A stretch of 6,753 bases of DNA, from positions 1-6,753 of the forward strand of contig DDEP01000115.1 in NCBI GenBank assembly GCA_002336465.1, given 5' to 3'. A program made the position numbers and the translations under genes. The notes under the pieces were generated by a model. It did not search any database, was not told the DNA's origin, and was given only the letters and a program-made list of their open reading frames with translations. This DNA is from Pedobacter sp. UBA1951. Lineage in GTDB: Bacteria; Bacteroidota; Bacteroidia; Sphingobacteriales; Sphingobacteriaceae. Positions 1 through 6,746 of the stretch are shown here, one piece after another (position 1 is the first letter of the stretch; each line of letters starts with the position of its first letter).

Positions 1-182
1 GATAAAAAAGTAATGGCACTGGCTTGAGTAGCCATTACCGAAAGACAGACGGTGTACCAAGGCATGCTTTGATTGCCCAACAGATAAGCATCCATACTTC
101 TGGTTCCGCGGCTTCTATAAACGCCGTAACCTACAATGCCCAATAGGGTAATGAGCAATACCGCCCAATCTAGATTACTCAT
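1..182 (-). CDS. Sodium:solute symporter (SSS/SLC5 family), N-terminal part, cut by the window edge
   Basis: Translating the minus strand from the ATG whose A lies at 182 gives an open frame of 60 full codons that is still open at base 1, so only the N-terminus is present. It begins MSNLDWAVLLITLLGIVGYG, a first transmembrane helix at about residues 5-22. A basic loop with YLLGN (33-37) and SMPW (39-42) follows, then a second helix containing SVMATQASAITFL (48-60). This order and wording are typical of SSS-family Na+-coupled inner-membrane importers of sugars, sialic acids, amino acids or vitamins; the fragment does not tell which substrate. The start is set by the ATGA shared with the stop of the preceding 41-codon gene, which implies translational coupling. 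It is the third gene of a leftward cluster behind a secreted deacetylase, so it may import that enzyme's product (inference). Family assignment is confident, substrate unknown. Confidence 0.9.
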   Translation of the reverse strand, partial: MSNLDWAVLLITLLGIVGYGVYRSRGTRSMDAYLLGNQSMPWYTVCLSVMATQASAITFL

Positions 183-304
183 TGAAAATATTTAGTAAAA
201 GCGTAAAACAAAGCAATGAGTAATACCAGCCAAAATAACAGCAGGTAATAAAACTGTTTCCAGCTTTTAACAAATGGTGGAAGTTCGTTTTGGTTTTCTT
301 GCAT
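179..304 (-). CDS. 41-residue single-span membrane protein, coupled to the symporter
   Basis: The minus strand encodes a complete 41-codon frame starting MQENQNELPPFVKSWKQFYY and ending FTKYFQ before TGA (181-179). The first about 17 residues are polar with Lys14 and Lys17. Residues about 19-38 form one strongly hydrophobic, aromatic-rich helix (FYYLLLFWLVLLIALFYAF), and a short KYFQ tail follows. There is no signal-peptidase site, so it is probably an inner-membrane anchor protein rather than a secreted one. Its TGA overlaps the symporter ATG in ATGA, and its start lies 32 bases after the deacetylase stop with no terminator between them. This points to one transcript and a role as a small partner or stability factor of the symporter (inference). 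I recognise no named family. A chance ORF is possible at this length, but the clean helix, close packing and ATGA overlap argue against it. Confidence 0.75.
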   Translation of the reverse strand: MQENQNELPPFVKSWKQFYYLLLFWLVLLIALFYAFTKYFQ

Positions 305-336
305 AATCGTCTTAATAAATCAATTAATCAGAAAAA

Positions 337-2760
337 TTACAGTGGTTTGGCTAATAAATTTGCAAATAAACGATAAGCTCCCGGAACACCTGCAGGCAAT
401 TGCCTGAAAAACGACAAAGAAGTATAAACAAACTTGCCTTTACCATAATCAGCAATTAGAAGTGAACCATCATTAGCCGCTTCATTGGTGTCGTTCATCC
501 TTAAAATCGTTTCGTATTTAGGATCAATATCTTCTGCAAAATACAAACCTCTTTCTTGCACCCAATCTTCAAAATCTTTACTGGTAATTTTATTAGGGTA
601 ATTCAATGCTGCATGAGTTGGTTTAGTAAAGGTTACCATAGCATCTTCTTCGGTTACTCGCTTATTTACCAACTTAAATGGATATGGACCAAAATTAGTA
701 AACTTCAATCCATTATTTACGTTGTATTGCTCCAATAAAACGCCGCCGTTTTTCACGTATTCCATCAACTTGAAGTAAATGTTTTTAGCATCTTCACTTA
801 TGTTAAAAAACCTTACCCCTGTCACAATAGCATCATAAGTAGAAAGATCATTAAGCAGCACTTGCGAAGGGTTCAAGTGTACCACCTGATAGCCTACCTG
901 CTGCAATGCATTAGCCACCAGATCTCCTGCCCCATCAATATAAGCAATGCGTTTCCCCGCAATTTTTAAATCAGCTACTTCTAATTTAGCTGTTGCTTCT
1001 GGAAAAAGGTTAATATTTGGAATATGGTCATAACGAATGGTTCTTAGTCCTTTGTTTTCCATTTGCCCATTAGTTTTCACTTGCAAATGAAGTTTTCCAG
1101 TAGTTGAACCTGCTCCCGGGGTAATTTGAAATACCGCTATTTGGGCGTCGCCTTTTGCACTAAACTTAAAATTAATTTTCTCTGGATGGGCTTTCCATCC
1201 ACTAGGCAAAATAGGTACTAGTTCACCTTCTATATTTTTAGTAAAACTTTTTAAGCTCACTTCAATATTTTTTGGCTGTTGGTTCACAAACAAATAGGCC
1301 TGATCGCTCAAAGTAGCCGTAACTTGTGGTGCAACTACCAATGGCTGATAGAGCTCTCCTTTAATTGGATCGGTAGATTTGTATAAAATCGGTAAGCTAA
1401 GTTCAAACTGCTCATCATTTAGACTAAATACTGCTTTTACAGTTAAGCTAGAAGGGTTTTCTGGATAGCCAATTTCCTCTTGCTTATCGATCACATAATA
1501 TCCAATGGGATGTTCTTTTTTAAGATAATAGGGCTGAGTAATATCTGATTGGTTTGCTTTGATACCATATCTGATAGAAGACATGCGATTTTCTTGCAGA
1601 TTAAGGCTCTTACCATTTACCAAAACTTTTACTTTCAATGGTGTTAAGCCCCTATAAATAGCATTTACAGTAACGTTTATTGAATCGCCTACCGCATAAC
1701 TTGCTTCGGGAACCACGGCTTCAGCCCATAAGCCCGCACAATCGGCAATAATTTCATCCAATAGCTGATGATTGAATTCTTGCTCTTTGGCAGCCAGCTT
1801 TTTTAATTTCAACAAATCTGGCAAAGATGCAGCTGGTTGGCTTAATTGATATTGTTGTTGGATTTTAGTTAAAAGATTGATCACTTCTTTACTGCTCAAA
1901 GTAAGATTAATCCCATCAAATAACGAAGTTCTTGCTGCTTCTCCAGCGGTATGACTGAAATATTCAAAAGCTTCGCCTCGTTGCAAGGCCGAGCCAAAAC
2001 CCTGACTTTTATGATTGGTACGACTAATGGCGGCAATTTCACCATAATTTCTTCCCAACAAAGGGTTATAAACACCTACATCTATCTTTAACTGATCTGG
2101 TGCAGTTGTATTATTTCCGCCAAAATTGTATGTATTCCATAAAATACGTTTTGCCTGCCAAACAGTTACTCCCTTTTTCAATTGCTCCGGGAATTTTTTA
2201 GGATCCGCAGCAGCTACAAAAGCTTCTCTGGCAATAATTGCCGAAGCTGCATGATGACCATGTCCGGCTCTCTCATCCTCGGGAAAACGGGTAATGATCA
2301 CATCGGGCCTAAACTTTCTGATAATCCACACTGCATCGGCCAAAATCTGTTCCTTGCCCCAAATCTTGAAAGTCTCCTCTGAAGTTTTAGAAAAGCCAAA
2401 ATCATTTGCCCGGCTAAAGAACTGTCCGGCTCCGTCAACTTTCCGAGCTGCCAATAGCTCCTGCGTTCTAATTTGTCCTAAAAGTTCAGCCTGTTCATTT
2501 CCAATTAGATTTTGCCCACCATCTCCTCGAGTTAGAGATAAATAAGCCGTTCTTACTTTAGCCTCCTTAGCCAAGTAAGCAAGTAATCTGGTATTTTCAT
2601 CATCTGGATGGGCTGCGATATAAAGTACGCTACCTTTTACGGACAGACTAGCTATATTTTGCGCTATTTCAGCAGCATTGCGTGTGCCAGACATTTGCAT
2701 TTGTGCTTTTACAAAGCATGGCAATAGCATAGCAACAAGAAAAAATCTCTTGACGTTCAT
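337..2760 (-). CDS. Secreted PIG-L (LmbE-like) family N-deacetylase with C-terminal GATase-like domain
   Basis: This 807-residue protein has a Sec signal peptide (MNVKRFFLVAMLLPCFVKAQ, probable cleavage near residue 19-20). The PIG-L/LmbE zinc hydrolase domain spans about 40-280. AHPDDE at 50-55 supplies His51 and Asp54 as expected zinc ligands and Asp53 as general base. GHGHH at 166-170 supplies the HxxH pair His167/His170. These roles follow from MshB-type enzymes, which remove acetyl from GlcNAc-type groups. Residues about 350-590 look like beta-sandwich linker domains. Residues about 600-805 have a Rossmann-like, ThuA/class I amidotransferase-like pattern (KRIAYIDGAGD, YDAIVTGVRFF, GGVLLEQYNV). 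The whole protein has only two cysteines (15 and 341), so that C-terminal domain lacks a nucleophilic Cys and is probably binding or structural. It is far longer than cytoplasmic BshB/MshB enzymes (about 230-300 residues), so bacillithiol synthesis is unlikely. It heads the leftward cluster with the mini-membrane protein and symporter. The natural substrate is unknown; family call is firm. Confidence 0.9.
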   Translation of the reverse strand: MNVKRFFLVAMLLPCFVKAQMQMSGTRNAAEIAQNIASLSVKGSVLYIAAHPDDENTRLLAYLAKEAKVRTAYLSLTRGDGGQNLIGNEQAELLGQIRTQELLAARKVDGAGQFFSRANDFGFSKTSEETFKIWGKEQILADAVWIIRKFRPDVIITRFPEDERAGHGHHAASAIIAREAFVAAADPKKFPEQLKKGVTVWQAKRILWNTYNFGGNNTTAPDQLKIDVGVYNPLLGRNYGEIAAISRTNHKSQGFGSALQRGEAFEYFSHTAGEAARTSLFDGINLTLSSKEVINLLTKIQQQYQLSQPAASLPDLLKLKKLAAKEQEFNHQLLDEIIADCAGLWAEAVVPEASYAVGDSINVTVNAIYRGLTPLKVKVLVNGKSLNLQENRMSSIRYGIKANQSDITQPYYLKKEHPIGYYVIDKQEEIGYPENPSSLTVKAVFSLNDEQFELSLPILYKSTDPIKGELYQPLVVAPQVTATLSDQAYLFVNQQPKNIEVSLKSFTKNIEGELVPILPSGWKAHPEKINFKFSAKGDAQIAVFQITPGAGSTTGKLHLQVKTNGQMENKGLRTIRYDHIPNINLFPEATAKLEVADLKIAGKRIAYIDGAGDLVANALQQVGYQVVHLNPSQVLLNDLSTYDAIVTGVRFFNISEDAKNIYFKLMEYVKNGGVLLEQYNVNNGLKFTNFGPYPFKLVNKRVTEEDAMVTFTKPTHAALNYPNKITSKDFEDWVQERGLYFAEDIDPKYETILRMNDTNEAANDGSLLIADYGKGKFVYTSLSFFRQLPAGVPGAYRLFANLLAKPL

Positions 2761-3022
2761 TCTATATGGGTTGTATGCTAAAATAATTAAATTTTGCTAA
2801 AGCCTTTTGAAATGGAACACTGTTTGCAGAACTTATAGCATATTTTTACAAGCCGCAGATGCATAAGTATTTTTTATTCAAATAGAGGTCTAGCTTTTAA
2901 ATGATTAAAATATCTGTACACTTGCGACTATTTTAAACTACATACAAAGTGAAACTATCATGATTTTTCAAACCACAATTGGAATGAATAAATCTCATTG
3001 TTTCATCACAATTGAAAAACAA
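2761..3022. other. Divergent intergenic region between deacetylase and lipoprotein genes
   Basis: This 262-base AT-rich stretch separates the leftward deacetylase start (2760) from the chosen rightward lipoprotein start (3023), so it should carry promoters for both. On the plus strand TACACTTG (2917-2924) resembles the Bacteroidetes -7 element TAnnTTTG with one mismatch. Just upstream of it lies a small inverted repeat, TTTTAA-ATGA-TTAAAA (2895-2910). Close to the deacetylase start the heptamer TGCTAAA occurs twice (2776-2782 and 2795-2801), 19 bases apart. No convincing minus-strand promoter was found; the nearest match is TATTTTAG, the complement of 2778-2785. No RNA gene or small coding frame is supported here. 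Confidence 0.5.
2917..2924 (+). promoter_or_regulatory. Candidate Bacteroidetes-type -7 promoter element
   Basis: TACACTTG matches the Bacteroidetes sigma-A consensus TAnnTTTG at all but one position. The upstream -33 position holds only a T-run (TTTT, 2895-2898) rather than TTTG, with an 18-base spacer. Transcription would start near 2930, giving a leader of about 90 bases to the lipoprotein ATG at 3023. A match this short could arise by chance. Confidence 0.3.
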
Positions 3023-3622
3023 ATGAAAAATTTAATTTTAGCTTGTCTTATCGTCTTAAGTTTAGGTTCATGCGGTATAAACAGACAAGCCCAACAGGTT
3101 AGAGCATTAGAAAAATGCGAATACAGGGTTATTGATGCCACAGATATTTCTTTGGCCGGTACCGACGTAAAAAAATTGATTAATGGTAAAGCCGTAAGTC
3201 CTGTAAATATCCCCGGCATTGCGTTAGGTTTACTGAGAAAAGACATTCCATTAAGGGCAAAACTTAACTTAGAGATTACCAATCCTACAAACGATTTAGC
3301 CGCCATAAACAATTTTGAATATAAAATTTTGATTAATCGCCAAGAAATTGCAAATGGTTTTGTTGATCAATCTGTAAGCATTGGCAGCAACCAATCTGTT
3401 CGGGTACCTTTGGTGTTCAACGCAAATGTTTACCAGTTCCTAACCGATAATAAAATCATAGATGATATTTCTTCATTCATTGCCGGAGCAACCAGTGGAA
3501 CTGAAAAAAAAGGTCTAGTTACCCTTAAAATAAAGCCTTCTATTAGAGTAGGAAATGAGCTGGTTAAATACCCCGGCTTCATTACCATCAACAAAGAAAT
3601 TAGCAGCAAAATCTTACTCTAA
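3023..3622 (+). CDS. LEA14/WHy-type (LEA type 2) family lipoprotein
   Basis: With the start at 3023 the product is 199 residues and opens with a classical lipoprotein signal: MKN, a hydrophobic core, and a lipobox LGSC whose Cys17 would be lipidated. The frame stays open upstream to an ATG at 2960. That start would put 21 mostly polar residues (MIFQTTIGMNKSH...) before the signal, which would spoil it, so 3023 is preferred; the leader before it is A-rich with no Shine-Dalgarno. The mature protein is a beta-rich WHy/LEA_2-like domain (about 33-190). It has the usual alternation of strands, LRAKLNLEITNPT (77-89, matching the conserved NP[NT] turn) and FEYKILINRQEIANG (98-112). Bacterial members are small envelope proteins of uncertain biochemical function, linked in plants and archaea to desiccation stress. 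It appears monocistronic, because a strong terminator follows 26 bases after the stop. No catalytic residues are recognisable. Confidence 0.82.
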   Translation: MKNLILACLIVLSLGSCGINRQAQQVRALEKCEYRVIDATDISLAGTDVKKLINGKAVSPVNIPGIALGLLRKDIPLRAKLNLEITNPTNDLAAINNFEYKILINRQEIANGFVDQSVSIGSNQSVRVPLVFNANVYQFLTDNKIIDDISSFIAGATSGTEKKGLVTLKIKPSIRVGNELVKYPGFITINKEISSKILL

Positions 3623-3648
3623 AGTTTAACAGCACATAGAGACAACGG

Positions 3649-3699
3649 GCTCTTATTAAAGCATTTTGTAAATGCTTTAATAAGAGCTTTTTTTATTTT
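3649..3699 (+). terminator. Strong intrinsic (rho-independent) terminator of the lipoprotein gene
   Basis: A perfect 18-bp stem is formed by 3649-3666 (GCTCTTATTAAAGCATTT) and 3670-3687, closed by a 3-base TGT loop. Seven T residues (3688-3694) follow, then A and TTTT. Two G-U wobbles could extend the stem base (3647-3648 with 3688-3689). The T-run exists only on the plus-strand side, so it stops rightward transcription. It lies 26 bases after the lipoprotein stop and separates that gene from the receptor gene. Confidence 0.93.
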
Positions 3700-3793
3700 C
3701 CATTTAAACGTGCAACATTTTTAGAGGCGTTGCGTCTATCTATCAAATGCCTATTTAGATGATTATTTTCTTGTAGCGGAGTGTAACTTAATC

Positions 3794-3814
3794 CTTTATG
3801 ATGTTGTCATAAAG
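3794..3814. promoter_or_regulatory. 8-bp perfect inverted repeat, possible operator
   Basis: CTTTATGA (3794-3801) and TCATAAAG (3807-3814) are exact reverse complements around a 5-base TGTTG spacer, so the dyad is 21 bases long. No T-run follows, so it is not an intrinsic terminator. The size and arrangement suit a dimeric regulator site or a small RNA hairpin about 150 bases before the receptor start. No regulator family can be assigned. Confidence 0.35.
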
Positions 3815-3856
3815 TTCTCAACTACGTTCAGAATTTATGAATAGTATATTATAAAC

Positions 3857-3886
3857 AGCCTACAATTTGCATGCAACAGGCTTTTT
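3857..3886 (+). promoter_or_regulatory. Hairpin with internal palindrome and T-run (weak terminator or attenuator-like)
   Basis: AGCCT (3857-3861) pairs with AGGCT (3878-3882), and T residues continue to 3886, resembling a weak intrinsic terminator. AAA at 3853-3855 can pair with the T-run after one C/T mismatch. The loop contains a perfect 10-base palindrome, TTGCATGCAA (3867-3876). It sits about 80 bases before the receptor ATG with no gene just upstream. It could therefore end a short transcript or attenuate readthrough, or the palindrome could be a protein site (inference). Confidence 0.35.
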
Positions 3887-3921
3887 ACAACTAAAGAATT
3901 AATTATATTACGAAATAACCG

Positions 3922-3929
3922 TAGATTTA
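3922..3929 (+). promoter_or_regulatory. Weak candidate -7 element for the receptor gene
   Basis: TAGATTTA differs from the Bacteroidetes -7 consensus TAnnTTTG at the last base only. It would place the transcript start about 27 bases before the receptor ATG. No TTG or TTTG is found at the expected distance upstream, so the call is tentative. Another imperfect match, TACAATTTG (3861-3869), has one extra base between TA and TTTG. Confidence 0.2.
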
Positions 3930-3962
3930 AACCAGCAATACCAAACCCACAAATAAACCTAC

Positions 3963-6746
3963 ATGAGAAGATTTACCTTAACTGCTATATTGATAGTTTC
4001 CACTCTTATTGCTTTTGCTCAAAAAGGTACCATAACCGGAACACTCATAGACAGTGCTAATGCAAAGAGAACTTTAAATTATGCAACTGTATCTGTATTT
4101 AAAGGAGCAGATACTGTATTAAGTACATACAGGCTATCTGACGATAAAGGCGTTTTTAAAATCAACAATTTAGACCTTGGTGTAAAATACCGCCTTGTTA
4201 TTAACGCTTGGATGTATAATATTGTTCGTAAAGAAATTACCATAGATGCCGGACAACCTAATGTAAATTTAGGGACCATTACTTTAAGCGAAAAAACCAA
4301 TACACTCAATGAAGTAGTGATACAATCTGAAAGACCTCCTGTTATTGTACGTAAAGATACCATAGAGTTTAATGCCGAATCCTTTAAGACCTTACCCAGT
4401 GCCGTGGTTGAAGATATGCTCAAAAAACTACCTGGTGTAAGCGTAGATAATGATGGTAACATTACGGTAAATGGCAAATCAGTAAGTAAAATATTGGTTG
4501 ACGGGAAAGAATTCTTTGGTGGAGATCAGCAGATTGCCACTAAAAATCTTCCGGCTAATATCATTGATAAAATACAAGTAACTGATGACAAAGATGCAAA
4601 AAGACGTGACCCAGATATACTAGCGGCAAACACTCCACAGGTGATTAACCTTAAACTTAAAAAAGCGATTAAAAGCGGAGCTTTCGGTAAAATTTATGCA
4701 GGTGGAGGGATTAAAGATCTGTATGAAGCCGGAGGTATCATGAACTTTTTCAGAGATACTACACAGGTTAGTGTATTAGCCTATGGCAACAATGCCAACA
4801 AACCGGGCTTTAGCATGAGCGATGTGATGCGTATTGGTGGATTTCAGCGAACAGGTGTAAATAACGTAATGATAAATTCTGAAGGTGCTTTTTCTCTTAA
4901 TGGCATTTCCTTTGGCGGAGGTATGTCTGGTGGCGTGCAAAAATCCGCAGGTGCAGGTGCAAACTTTAATACACTAACCAAAAAAGGTACAAAGATCAAT
5001 GCTAAATACTTTTTTGGACAAGGCAATAACCTTACAGAACGCTTTACTGATGTTGAGCAGACTTATGATAACAACAACCGTCTTTTTACCAATGTTATCA
5101 GCAACCAAGATAACAACAATTATACCCATAATTTTGGTGGTCGTATAGAAGCGAAATTAGATAGTCTCACGCAACTTACCATTGAGCCTAGTATATCTCT
5201 TGGAAAAATCAGAAATTATAGTGCGACCTCAACCGCAAATCAGGATGCAAATAACCAAAAAATAAGCGACGGAAATAGAAGTTCGAATGTTAAGGGGCTT
5301 TCTACAGAATACAATTTCTCTACCAATTTATGGAAAGACTTTAAAAAAGCAGGTCGTTCATTGAACATCTCTCTCAACGTAAGTAAAAAAGAGAATGACA
5401 ATGATGATTTCAACTTCAATAATAGCAATTTTTTCAACCCTATATCTTCAGCTACCACAGATCAGTTAAGAAATACCAATATCCGTAATTTTAACACTTA
5501 CCTAAGTCTAAATTACAGTGAGCCTTTAAGCAAAAAGTTAACTTTAGGCATTGTTACCAATGGCAATTATATTGATAATGAAAATGCATTAAGCACATTC
5601 TATAAGAATCCAGCTAACCAAGCTTACGATATTGCTATGCCAAATTTAACAGAAACGGTAATGCAAAGTGGTTTTAAAACCAATACCCGTGTTACCCTTA
5701 AATGGAGAATAAGCCAAAACTTTGGCATACAACCGGGTATTGTGTTCAATACAATAGATTTAGAGAACAAGTTCTTAGAAAAACCACAAATTAACCAGGA
5801 TTATACATTCTTCGCACCTCAGTTAACGGTAAAATATAAAGACCTTAACCTAAGTTATACACCAAGTTTCAGGGAAGCCGATATTTCATATTTACAACCA
5901 GTACCTAACAATACCGATAATTTATTTAAGCAAAATGGTAATCCTTACCTTAAACCTTCTAAAACACACCAGATCAACTTAAATGTTTATAAATATGATA
6001 CCAAACGTACTTTGAGCTACAATGCTTATTTAGGAGGTAGCATTCAGAATGATGGCGTGATCATGTCAAAAGTTATATCTCCTAATGGTGCGCAAGAGAG
6101 TACGCCTGTAAATGCAAATGGCATTTGGCAATTCCATGCCAATGGTAATCTTTCTAAAGATTTTAAAAACAATCCTAAGTTCCAATATAACCTTAATACA
6201 GGTTTTTGGTCAAACTTTAACCGTGGTGTAGTTCTGGTAAATAACGAACGCAGCTATAGCAACATTTTACAATTTGGGCCAAGAATTGGTGGTCGTATTA
6301 ACCTAAACGACAAAGTAGAATTTAGTGAAACTTACAGCGTTACTTTTAACAACAGTGAGTATGACTCTAATTTCTATCAGAACCTAAGTTATACCGCTCA
6401 AAGTTCAGAATCAGAATTGATTATTCGTTTTCCTAAAAAAGTAGTTTGGGAAACCTCATATCGCTTACAATATGATAACCAGAAAATAAAAGGTTATAAC
6501 AATACTCAACAAATCTGGAATGCAGCTGTTACATTATTGTTCATGAAGAACGATAGGTTACAACTAAAAGCCTCTGTAAATGATATACTGAATACCAACT
6601 TAAGAAATTATGCCTATATAACAGCAAATGCGTTAAATACGATCCGAACCAACAACCTCGGTCGTCACGGTTTACTTACTTTAACTTACAACATCCAAAA
6701 CTTTGGTGGTAAGGTAGGCGGAAGAGAAACTATGTTTAGGTTTTAG
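3963..6746 (+). CDS. Outer-membrane beta-barrel protein, TonB-dependent-receptor-like (OMP_b-brl_3 type)
   Basis: This complete 927-residue protein begins with a Sec signal peptide (MRRFTLTAILIVSTLIAFAQ, likely cut after Ala19). Residues about 22-110 form a carboxypeptidase-regulatory-like beta-sandwich (GTITGTLID, NYATVSVFKGADTVLSTYRL, DDKGVFKINNLDLG). It ends in the familiar TLNEVVI (114-120). The plug domain spans about 125-235, with VVEDMLKKLPGVSVDNDG (148-165), VNGKSVSKILVDGKEFFGGD (169-188) and VINLKLKK (227-234). The remaining about 690 residues are an Asn/aromatic-rich beta-barrel, and the protein ends in Phe (ETMFRF) as outer-membrane barrels do. This architecture is the Bacteroidetes outer-membrane barrel family related to SusC but distinct from it: no SusD-like gene follows within the window and no clear TonB box is visible. 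It may take up a nutrient or assemble envelope material, but the substrate is unknown. It stands alone behind a terminator and a dyad-bearing leader. The ATG at 3963 is chosen because the signal peptide begins there. Confidence 0.9.
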   Translation: MRRFTLTAILIVSTLIAFAQKGTITGTLIDSANAKRTLNYATVSVFKGADTVLSTYRLSDDKGVFKINNLDLGVKYRLVINAWMYNIVRKEITIDAGQPNVNLGTITLSEKTNTLNEVVIQSERPPVIVRKDTIEFNAESFKTLPSAVVEDMLKKLPGVSVDNDGNITVNGKSVSKILVDGKEFFGGDQQIATKNLPANIIDKIQVTDDKDAKRRDPDILAANTPQVINLKLKKAIKSGAFGKIYAGGGIKDLYEAGGIMNFFRDTTQVSVLAYGNNANKPGFSMSDVMRIGGFQRTGVNNVMINSEGAFSLNGISFGGGMSGGVQKSAGAGANFNTLTKKGTKINAKYFFGQGNNLTERFTDVEQTYDNNNRLFTNVISNQDNNNYTHNFGGRIEAKLDSLTQLTIEPSISLGKIRNYSATSTANQDANNQKISDGNRSSNVKGLSTEYNFSTNLWKDFKKAGRSLNISLNVSKKENDNDDFNFNNSNFFNPISSATTDQLRNTNIRNFNTYLSLNYSEPLSKKLTLGIVTNGNYIDNENALSTFYKNPANQAYDIAMPNLTETVMQSGFKTNTRVTLKWRISQNFGIQPGIVFNTIDLENKFLEKPQINQDYTFFAPQLTVKYKDLNLSYTPSFREADISYLQPVPNNTDNLFKQNGNPYLKPSKTHQINLNVYKYDTKRTLSYNAYLGGSIQNDGVIMSKVISPNGAQESTPVNANGIWQFHANGNLSKDFKNNPKFQYNLNTGFWSNFNRGVVLVNNERSYSNILQFGPRIGGRINLNDKVEFSETYSVTFNNSEYDSNFYQNLSYTAQSSESELIIRFPKKVVWETSYRLQYDNQKIKGYNNTQQIWNAAVTLLFMKNDRLQLKASVNDILNTNLRNYAYITANALNTIRTNNLGRHGLLTLTYNIQNFGGKVGGRETMFRF

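Larger units (their letters stand above)
3700..3962. other. Gene-free leader region upstream of the beta-barrel receptor gene
   Basis: The whole gap between the lipoprotein stop and the receptor ATG is 340 bases; this part lies beyond the terminator. All plus-strand ATG frames here close within a few codons (for example at 3838 and 3871), so no small gene is supported. The stretch holds two separate dyads (3794-3814 and 3857-3886) and a weak -7-like TAGATTTA (3922-3929) that has no good -33 partner. The last about 30 bases before the ATG are A/C-rich and lack a Shine-Dalgarno, as is usual in Bacteroidetes. I see no tRNA, riboswitch or repeat array. Confidence 0.5.

Noticed and set aside
556..738. 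Plus-strand 60-codon frame inside the deacetylase gene
   Set aside because: It is antisense to a well-supported domain, has no recognisable protein features and no promoter context.
2182..2545. Two overlapping plus-strand frames opposite the deacetylase catalytic domain
   Set aside because: They overlap each other and lie antisense to the zinc-site coding region (HPDDE to GHGHH), whose conservation explains the open frames.
337..2760. Bacillithiol deacetylase BshB
   Set aside because: BshB enzymes are cytoplasmic and about 230-300 residues. This protein is 807 residues with a signal peptide and extra domains.
2778..2785. Minus-strand -7-like TATTTTAG for the deacetylase
   Set aside because: It has one mismatch but no TTG or TTTG at the expected upstream distance, and would leave only about 11 bases of leader. 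Too weak to list as a promoter.
2995..3312. Minus-strand 105-codon frame opposite the lipoprotein gene
   Set aside because: The plus-strand frame carries a lipobox and LEA_2-like pattern. The antisense translation shows no domain or signal and would start inside the other gene.
4079..4477. Minus-strand 132-codon frame opposite the receptor N-terminal and plug domains
   Set aside because: It is antisense to the strongly conserved plug motifs, and the translated product resembles no family.
4844..5458. Minus-strand short frames opposite the receptor barrel
   Set aside because: They are 60-72 codon shadows without initiation context or recognisable features.
3963..6746. SusC/SusD polysaccharide utilisation locus
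   Set aside because: No SusD-like lipoprotein, glycoside hydrolase or sigma/anti-sigma pair is present in the window. The barrel sequence fits the non-SusC outer-membrane barrel family better.
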